From Clostridia bacterium (GTDB taxonomy: Bacteria > Bacillota > Clostridia > Oscillospirales > Acutalibacteraceae), in assembly GCA_017552845.1 (NCBI GenBank), contig JAFZOE010000169.1, positions 1-5,656 of the forward strand: a stretch of 5,656 nucleotides of DNA. The letters are read 5' to 3'. Shown here piece after piece: positions 1-4,581 of this stretch (position 1 is the first letter of the stretch; each line of letters begins with the position of its first letter). Under the pieces are notes generated by a model. That model searched no databases and was not told the DNA's origin. It was given only the letters and a program-made list of their open reading frames with translations. Position numbers and translations under genes: made by a program.

Positions 1-1085
1 ATTATCTCCATCAGACCGTCGCCGTTTACGGCGGTCCAGCTCGACCAGGAGACAGGATTCATCAGAGATAAATCCTGAATTATGACGTTTGCCATATATA
101 TTCCGCTGTCGATGGTTTTGCTGTCAATCTGAAGCGGGAGCTCGCACCATTCACTCATCTCGAATTTCATATCGGGATATTCATTTCTGAATCTCTCGCC
201 GAATGCCGTTTTGCCCGCAATATTGCCGTCCATCCAGTAGGAATGGCCGCAGTAATAATCGCAGTAGTCGCGCAGAATTTCGCTGTCCATGAATTTATTG
301 ACATAGTCGTAATAATCCTCGGTAAGCTGACCGCTCTCGGGTGCGCGCAGACCGTATTTGCAACCGCGTTTTTTCATTTCGAGTGCAAATTTTTCAAGCA
401 AATCAAAGCATTCGTCGGGGTCAAAATGGCAGCCCTCCTGCCCGACCCAGTCGCCGCCCCATTTCCATTGAGGCTCGTTAATCGGCGATATCGCAGTTAC
501 CGGTATCCCCTCGGCTACAAAATGATCCGCAATCGTCAGCACATAGTCGATAAACGCATCATAATTCTCGGGAGGAAGATTATTCTGAGACTCCTGCAGA
601 CCGCCCGAGGCGTGTCCGCTCGCAGTCATTGAATAATGCGGGGAATTGCAGAAAAGGATGACCTCTTCGGCGCCGTATTCGACAGCGAGGCGCATCATTC
701 TTACGGCGTTTGCATCGCGCGAAAAATCATATTCCCACTTTTGTGTTTTTTCATTGAAATAATAAAAACTCTCGGTGCGGCGGGTTCTGTCCCATATTCT
801 GCAATCTGGATTGTCCGCTTCGCCGCCGCCGATATTGTAGCGGTAAATTCTCAGACCCATACCTGTTTCCTTATCATAGAGCAGGCGGGCAATTTCTCTC
901 GCTCTCTCTTCGTTGTCAATTGTCTGGCTCCACCATGCCGAGGATGTGCCGAAGCCTTCAAACACCTGATTTTCCACGTATCTGTTCACTCCAATCGTCT
1001 GAGTTTTACCTATCGCGGCGAGATTGAAAATGCCTATCTGAAAAAATGACAGAACCGCGCAGATTATCGCTTTAATCGTCGGCAT
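1..1085 (-). CDS. Secreted glycoside hydrolase family 30-like enzyme, C-terminus cut by window edge
   Basis: 361 codons are visible and the gene continues past the left edge, so the absence of a stop is not a truncation. The start is the ATG at 1085-1083. It lies inside the 3' end of the upstream membrane-protein gene (14-base overlap) and follows a purine-rich tract (1107-1091) ending in AAGGTG, so translation is probably coupled. Residues 6-25 are hydrophobic after a single Lys, a signal peptide or N-terminal anchor; there is no convincing lipobox. The barrel begins with EGFGTSSAWW (43-52), typical of GH30. PINEPQW (201-207) carries the presumed acid/base Glu204 and EMSEW (309-313) the presumed nucleophile Glu312; both fit the retaining clan GH-A mechanism. 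MNPVSWSSW (342-350) matches a late barrel strand. GH30 members cleave beta-linked glycans such as beta-1,6-galactan, xylan or glucosylceramide. The opening motif resembles endo-beta-1,6-galactanases, but the subfamily and substrate cannot be fixed by eye. GH30 membership is fairly sure. Confidence 0.88.
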   Translation of the reverse strand, partial: MPTIKAIICAVLSFFQIGIFNLAAIGKTQTIGVNRYVENQVFEGFGTSSAWWSQTIDNEERAREIARLLYDKETGMGLRIYRYNIGGGEADNPDCRIWDRTRRTESFYYFNEKTQKWEYDFSRDANAVRMMRLAVEYGAEEVILFCNSPHYSMTASGHASGGLQESQNNLPPENYDAFIDYVLTIADHFVAEGIPVTAISPINEPQWKWGGDWVGQEGCHFDPDECFDLLEKFALEMKKRGCKYGLRAPESGQLTEDYYDYVNKFMDSEILRDYCDYYCGHSYWMDGNIAGKTAFGERFRNEYPDMKFEMSEWCELPLQIDSKTIDSGIYMANVIIQDLSLMNPVSWSSWTAVNGDGLMEI

Positions 1086-1611
1086 TATTCACCTTCCCCT
1101 TCCTCCTGGTTATAATGAATCTTATGAGAAGCACAATGATACTGAGTATCAGTAAATACATTACGATGGTTTTCAGACTTGTGATAACTGAAGCAGTTAC
1201 CGCAAATAAATCTGACGGAACACCGCTTTTAAGCATTATGATACTCATAATGTTTTCTGCATAATCGCTTATCGCGAGAATAACCGCACCGGTAAGAAGC
1301 ACACGCCGACCGGCTCCGCTTTTGCAGAGCAGGCAGATCAGAGAAACAAACAGCAGTGTATAAAATACAGGGTAAATGAAATCAAGCAGAAGCTGGCGGT
1401 GCAAGTAGATGAATCTGCCTTCCTCGCCGATTAAGTTCAGAAATTCACGCGCTGTTTCGGGCTTGTAAAACAAGTTCATGTCAAAACAGCGTATTCCGTT
1501 CGTATTCGATTCAATCCGCGGAATCAGTATCAGATTCATGATTATTCCGATTATCGCCGTTCCGATTCCGCCGATAACCGCCGTCAGTCCGGGGAATATT
1601 CTCTTTTTCAC
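1072..1611 (-). CDS. Small four-helix integral membrane protein of unknown function
   Basis: 179 residues from the preferred GTG start at 1611-1609. An in-frame ATG lies nine codons upstream at 1638, but it has no Shine-Dalgarno sequence and falls about where transcription from the predicted promoter should begin. The GTG has GGAGG seven bases upstream. Numbered from GTG, hydrophobic segments lie near residues 6-31, 74-96, 105-127 and 136-167. A soluble or extracytoplasmic loop (about 32-73) includes GEEGR (62-66), and a basic tail RRKGK (169-173) follows the last helix. Polar residues sit in the membrane segments: LLLDFIYP (74-81, Asp77) and SDYAEN (115-120, Asp116, Glu119, Asn120). This pattern resembles an uncharacterised family of roughly 190-residue bacterial membrane proteins I recall, but I can give no name or function. 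It is the first gene of a two-gene unit with the GH30 gene. The buried acidic residues suggest a functional core rather than a simple anchor. Confidence 0.82.
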   Translation of the reverse strand: MKKRIFPGLTAVIGGIGTAIIGIIMNLILIPRIESNTNGIRCFDMNLFYKPETAREFLNLIGEEGRFIYLHRQLLLDFIYPVFYTLLFVSLICLLCKSGAGRRVLLTGAVILAISDYAENIMSIIMLKSGVPSDLFAVTASVITSLKTIVMYLLILSIIVLLIRFIITRRKGKVNNADD

Positions 1612-1618
1612 ATTCCGC

Positions 1619-1623
1619 CCTCC
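1619..1623 (-). promoter_or_regulatory. Ribosome binding site that decides the GTG start of the membrane protein
   Basis: On the minus strand GGAGG is followed by a seven-base spacer and then GTG (1611-1609), an ideal spacing. The competing upstream ATG at 1638 is preceded only by AT-rich sequence. The RBS would lie inside the coding region if that ATG were used. This supports the shorter 179-residue protein. Confidence 0.7.
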
Positions 1624-1645
1624 CGTTCTGTTTTTCATATTTATA

Positions 1646-1674
1646 TTTATATCATATATTCCCTTCTCTTACAA
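1646..1674 (-). promoter_or_regulatory. Predicted sigma-A promoter for the membrane protein / GH30 unit
   Basis: Read on the minus strand: TTGTAA (-35, 1674-1669), a 17-base spacer, then TATAAA (-10, 1651-1646). This is 4/6 and 5/6 agreement with TTGACA/TATAAT. Transcription should begin near 1639-1638, leaving a leader of about 27 bases before the GTG start. No other good promoter precedes the GH30 gene, so both genes are probably transcribed from here. Confidence 0.6.
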
Positions 1675-1684
1675 GTATAAATCA

Positions 1685-1713
1685 TTGACAAACCGCCCCG
1701 GCGGGAATAGAAT
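1685..1713 (+). promoter_or_regulatory. Predicted sigma-A promoter for the metallophosphoesterase gene
   Basis: A perfect TTGACA (-35, 1685-1690) is followed by a 17-base spacer and TAGAAT (-10, 1708-1713, 5/6). Transcription should begin near 1720, almost at the Shine-Dalgarno sequence AAAGGAGG (1720-1727), giving a very short leader of about 15 bases before the ATG at 1735. The -35 box lies 10 bases from the -35 box of the divergent minus-strand promoter. Confidence 0.68.
1693..1704. repeat. GC-rich perfect inverted repeat inside the promoter spacer (possible operator)
   Basis: CCGCC-CC-GGCGG is a perfect 5+2+5 palindrome lying wholly between the -35 and -10 boxes of the plus-strand promoter. 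It stands out as pure G/C in an otherwise AT-leaning intergenic region. A repressor bound here would block RNA polymerase directly. No known operator consensus was recognised, so an operator role is inference. Confidence 0.35.
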
Positions 1714-1734
1714 AGATTCAAAGGAGGCCGCGAT

Positions 1735-2937
1735 ATGGATAATCGAGATTTCATTCCCGCAGTGCGCTTCTGCGTTGCGAGCGATACTCATATAAGCGAA
1801 GAGAGAAGCTACGGAACAGAGCGGATAGCCAAGATACTCGCGCTTGCCTATGAGCTTTCGGCAAAAGATAATAACTATACAGCTCTCGATGCCGCGGCTT
1901 TTGTCGGCGACCTCACAGATGCGGGTGAAGAGAGGCAATATGAGATGTTTTTTCGTGAAATAGGCTCATCGCTCCGGGAGGGCACAAAGCCGCTGTTTAT
2001 AGTCGCCAAGGGGCACGACTGCAACACTATGGGCAAGGCAGCGCTTGGCTTTTTCAATGAGCGCACGGGTCTTCCAACCGATTTTCACTATGTGATAAAC
2101 GGCTTCCATTATATCGGCGTTTCAACCTGCGAAGATGAAGGGATATACTATAACGAAAAACAGCGCGTATTACTGAAAAACGCGCTTGATGAAGCGGTTG
2201 CCGATTCGCCGTCAAAACCGGTTTTTGTTTTCCATCACGAGCATGTCAAACGCACCGTTTACGGCAGCAGCAATTTTGACGGCTGGGGAAATGATTATTT
2301 CAATGATATTCTCTTTGAATATCCGCAGATCGTCGATTTTTCGGGGCATTCCCATTATCCGCTCAATGATCCGAGAAGTATCTGGCAGGGTGAAATAACC
2401 GCCCTCGGCACGGGTGCCGCCCACTATGCCGAATTTACGGCCGACGGCGAGAGAAGGCTTCACCCCGAAGGCTTTGATGAAACAGCGCAGTTTTTTCTCG
2501 TCGAGGCGGATGCAGAGAACAATGTGAGAATCCGCGGATATGACGCTTTGAACAGCGCCCTGCTCTGCGAATATTTTATTGAAAACCCGGCGGATAAAAA
2601 TGCGAGGCAGTATACTCCCGCAATGCAGGAGGCAAGGGCAAAAGCACCGTATTTCAAAACGGATGCAAAGCCCGTAATCACAAAGGGTGCGGGAAAAACT
2701 GCAATCAGAATTCCGCAGGCGGAATCATCTGACGGCGAAATCATTTTCGCTTACAGAATCGTCGAAAAGGACTCCGGCGGAAAAGAGCTTTCAAAGCGCT
2801 TAATTATCAATAAATACTGGCTCGCAAATCCCGGGGATATTCTTTATGAAATTGCCGATGAAAATACCGTCGGCGTTACGGTTACTGCAGAAAATGCTTT
2901 CGGTATGAAATCGGAGGAGCTTGATATCTTAATTTAA
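1735..2937 (+). CDS. Calcineurin-like metallophosphoesterase with C-terminal beta-rich domain
   Basis: 400 residues. The start ATG at 1735 has AAAGGAGG seven bases upstream. No signal peptide or membrane segment is seen, so it is probably cytoplasmic. The N-terminal domain (about 8-270) carries the metal-site motifs of the binuclear phosphoesterase superfamily: SDTH (16-19, Asp17 and His19), GDLTD (58-62, Asp59), HHEH (167-170) and GHSH (204-207, His205 and His207). The usual GNHD/E motif reads KGHD (92-95), so the metal-bridging Asn is absent. SGHSHYPLNDPRSIWQG (203-219) resembles a group of Clostridia phosphoesterases. Residues about 290-400 look like a separate beta-sandwich-type domain. 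Family members hydrolyse phosphomonoesters, phosphodiesters or nucleotides; the substrate here is unknown. The gene has its own promoter, diverges from the GH30 unit and lies 73 bases upstream of the transporter gene, with no terminator between them, so read-through into the transporter is likely. The family call is firm; the activity is uncertain because of the missing Asn. Confidence 0.9.
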   Translation: MDNRDFIPAVRFCVASDTHISEERSYGTERIAKILALAYELSAKDNNYTALDAAAFVGDLTDAGEERQYEMFFREIGSSLREGTKPLFIVAKGHDCNTMGKAALGFFNERTGLPTDFHYVINGFHYIGVSTCEDEGIYYNEKQRVLLKNALDEAVADSPSKPVFVFHHEHVKRTVYGSSNFDGWGNDYFNDILFEYPQIVDFSGHSHYPLNDPRSIWQGEITALGTGAAHYAEFTADGERRLHPEGFDETAQFFLVEADAENNVRIRGYDALNSALLCEYFIENPADKNARQYTPAMQEARAKAPYFKTDAKPVITKGAGKTAIRIPQAESSDGEIIFAYRIVEKDSGGKELSKRLIINKYWLANPGDILYEIADENTVGVTVTAENAFGMKSEELDILI

Positions 2938-2966
2938 TTGACATTTTTTATGAAATGTTATATTAT
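2938..2966 (+). promoter_or_regulatory. Near-consensus sigma-A promoter for the sugar transporter
   Basis: A perfect TTGACA (2938-2943) starts at the first base after the phosphoesterase stop codon. It is followed by a 17-base spacer and TATTAT (2961-2966, 5/6). Transcription should begin near 2973, leaving a leader of about 38 bases before the ATG at 3011. The transporter can therefore be expressed separately from the phosphoesterase. Confidence 0.7.
2941..2958. repeat. Inverted repeat overlapping the transporter promoter (possible operator)
   Basis: ACATTT (2941-2946) and AAATGT (2953-2958) are perfect inverted arms around a six-base centre. They cover the end of the -35 box and most of the spacer, a position where a dimeric repressor would block initiation. 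The arms are AT-rich, so chance is possible. It does not match a standard cre site. Confidence 0.35.
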
Positions 2967-2974
2967 ATTATTTG

Positions 2975-2990
2975 ATAAATATTCATTTAT
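2975..2990. repeat. Inverted repeat at the predicted transcript start (possible operator)
   Basis: ATAAAT (2975-2980) and ATTTAT (2985-2990) are perfect six-base inverted arms around ATTC, just after the predicted transcription start and just before the Shine-Dalgarno sequence GGAGG (2994-2998). As RNA the hairpin would be weak, so a protein-binding role is likelier than a structural one. The low-complexity sequence makes chance a real alternative. Confidence 0.25.
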
Positions 2991-3010
2991 GACGGAGGGA
3001 GACTGAAAAT

Positions 3011-4525
3011 ATGGGTATCAAAGATAAGATATCCGGCATGATTTACAATTTCACGCATAACCCCTCTTTTACCGTCAAGGAGCAGCTCGGCTACTCGGGC
3101 GGTATGTTCGGAAACTGTATGGGGCAGGACTGTGTCTATACTTATTCCGATAAATTCAACCGCGATTTCCAGGGAATAGATCCGAAGCACCTTATCGTGA
3201 TGGGCAATGCGACGAATATCCTGAGCTTCATCGTGCCGCCGTTCGCGGGCGCTCTGCTCGACAGGCCCGTCAGAGAAGGGAAGATGAGTAACACCAAGCG
3301 CATCCTGCTCACAGCTCCGCTTCCATTTGCAATTACCTCGATGCTTCTCTTTGTGGTCCCGACGGGTAATCCGATTCGCAACCTCATCTGGTCATTCGTG
3401 CTGACAATTCTCTTTGAGACGGTCGATACATTCTTCGATATGTCGATGAGCACGATTTCTCTCAGAATGACCGACAATCCCAAGGACAGAAAGAATTTTT
3501 ACACTATTTCATCCTTAGCCGCCCAGCTCGGCTCGATGCTTCCCGGCTGGATTCTGCCGATTATCATAGGCAGATTTGAGAGCGCAAACGATCAGAAATG
3601 GGCCTATTTCTTTGTAGCGCTCGTCTTCTGTATCCTCGGCGTGACGACCATGTATGCCCCGTATTTCACCCTCAATGAAAAACTCGGCACCATTAAAGTC
3701 AACGAGGCCGAAAAGATTGACTGGAACAGAAACGTCATCTCAGCTATATTCCATAATCGTCCGTTCATGGTATCAATGATTGCCACGGTGTTTGAGACTG
3801 TCCGCCAGGTCACCTATAATATGCTTCCTTACCTCTATCAGAATACCTTCGGCGACTACGGCATGAAGGCGATAATCGACGCTATCAGCGGCGCTCTTTC
3901 ATACGCAGGTCTTTTCTCAGTCCCGTTTGTCGGCAATAAAGTTTCGGCGAGAAATATGCTTATAGGCAGCTACACCTATTCGGGCGTGTTCTATTCGCTC
4001 GCGAGTCTGCTCGCGGTCAATTTTGACCTTAAGCGCATAAGAAAATACAAATATGTCACCGGCATTTTAATCGGCCTTTCGGGTATGCCGAATTCGGGAA
4101 TGAGCGCCGCGAGAAAGATACTTGTCGCCGACTCGACCGACTATATGGAATGGTATACCGAGAAGGAATACGGCGCACCGCTCAGAAGCGACGGTATGCT
4201 GATGGCGGTCCAGAGCATCACAGGCAAAATCAACACCCTCATCAGAACGAATATCTATAATATTTCATTGAGCATGATTGGTTACAAGAGCGGCAAGCAG
4301 GATGCTTCCGGCAAGGCTGTCGAAGTTGTCCAGAGCAATAAAACGCTAAAAGGCATTTATCTTGTAACCACTCTTTGCGGAGTTATCGGAAACTTCGTGC
4401 CCGGTTTCATCTATTTCTTCGATAATTACACCGGCAAGCGCAAGGAGACCATCCTTGCCGAGCTCGGCGAAATGAGAGCCCGCCGCAGCGAGCTTGAAAC
4501 GGAAATGGCAGAGGTTTCGGAATAA
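3011..4525 (+). CDS. GPH/MelB-like MFS sugar transporter
   Basis: 504 residues, a polytopic inner-membrane protein with about 12 hydrophobic segments in two halves, joined by a cytoplasmic loop near 220-245. This fits the glycoside-pentoside-hexuronide (GPH, MFS_2) family, which imports glycosides, pentosides or hexuronides, usually with Na+ or H+. The start ATG has GGAGG (2994-2998) twelve bases upstream, a slightly long spacing. The best family signature is ADSTDYMEWYTEKEYGAPLRSDG (373-395), matching the usual 'AD..DY.EW.TG.R.G' stretch but with several extra residues before the Arg. Asp143, in FFDMSMSTI, aligns by eye with the sugar-binding Asp124 of Salmonella MelB. Positions matching the cation-site Asp55 and Asp59 read Ser72 and Pro76, and the Asp19 position reads Cys36. 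A charged helical tail (about 475-504) extends past the last membrane segment. Neighbouring GH4 and GH30 genes point to a sugar or oligosaccharide substrate. The family is confident; the substrate and coupling ion are not known. Confidence 0.88.
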   Translation: MGIKDKISGMIYNFTHNPSFTVKEQLGYSGGMFGNCMGQDCVYTYSDKFNRDFQGIDPKHLIVMGNATNILSFIVPPFAGALLDRPVREGKMSNTKRILLTAPLPFAITSMLLFVVPTGNPIRNLIWSFVLTILFETVDTFFDMSMSTISLRMTDNPKDRKNFYTISSLAAQLGSMLPGWILPIIIGRFESANDQKWAYFFVALVFCILGVTTMYAPYFTLNEKLGTIKVNEAEKIDWNRNVISAIFHNRPFMVSMIATVFETVRQVTYNMLPYLYQNTFGDYGMKAIIDAISGALSYAGLFSVPFVGNKVSARNMLIGSYTYSGVFYSLASLLAVNFDLKRIRKYKYVTGILIGLSGMPNSGMSAARKILVADSTDYMEWYTEKEYGAPLRSDGMLMAVQSITGKINTLIRTNIYNISLSMIGYKSGKQDASGKAVEVVQSNKTLKGIYLVTTLCGVIGNFVPGFIYFFDNYTGKRKETILAELGEMRARRSELETEMAEVSE

Positions 4526-4543
4526 TTCTCAAATATAATTAAT

Positions 4544-4569
4544 AAGCCCGCAGAATCAACTGCGGGCTT
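4544..4569. terminator. Probable bidirectional rho-independent terminator between convergent genes
   Basis: A perfect 10-base-pair stem, AAGCCCGCAG (4544-4553) with CTGCGGGCTT (4560-4569), closes a six-base loop. It begins 18 bases after the transporter stop. On the plus strand a T-rich run GTCTTTTGCTCTTT (4570-4583) follows. On the minus strand the stem lies 12 bases beyond the GH4 stop codon and is followed by an AT-rich, moderately T-rich tract. It most likely ends both transcripts; the plus-strand tail looks slightly better. Confidence 0.85.
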
Positions 4570-4581
4570 GTCTTTTGCTCT

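Noticed and set aside
243..1049. Two plus-strand open frames (243-632 and 636-1049) as genes
   Set aside because: They lie antisense to the continuous GH30 reading frame, which has clear catalytic motifs. They lack family resemblance and good ribosome binding sites.
1693..1704. The GC palindrome as a terminator hairpin
   Set aside because: It lies between divergent promoters, upstream of both transcripts. Its two-base centre makes a poor RNA loop and no T run follows.
2941..2958. The ACATTT/AAATGT dyad as a terminator for the phosphoesterase gene
   Set aside because: The stem is only six mostly A-T pairs and the following tract is not a T run. It coincides with a strong promoter, so a regulatory reading fits better.
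3142..3813. Minus-strand open frames inside the transporter gene
   Set aside because: They are antisense shadows of the long transporter frame, with no ribosome binding site or recognisable motif.
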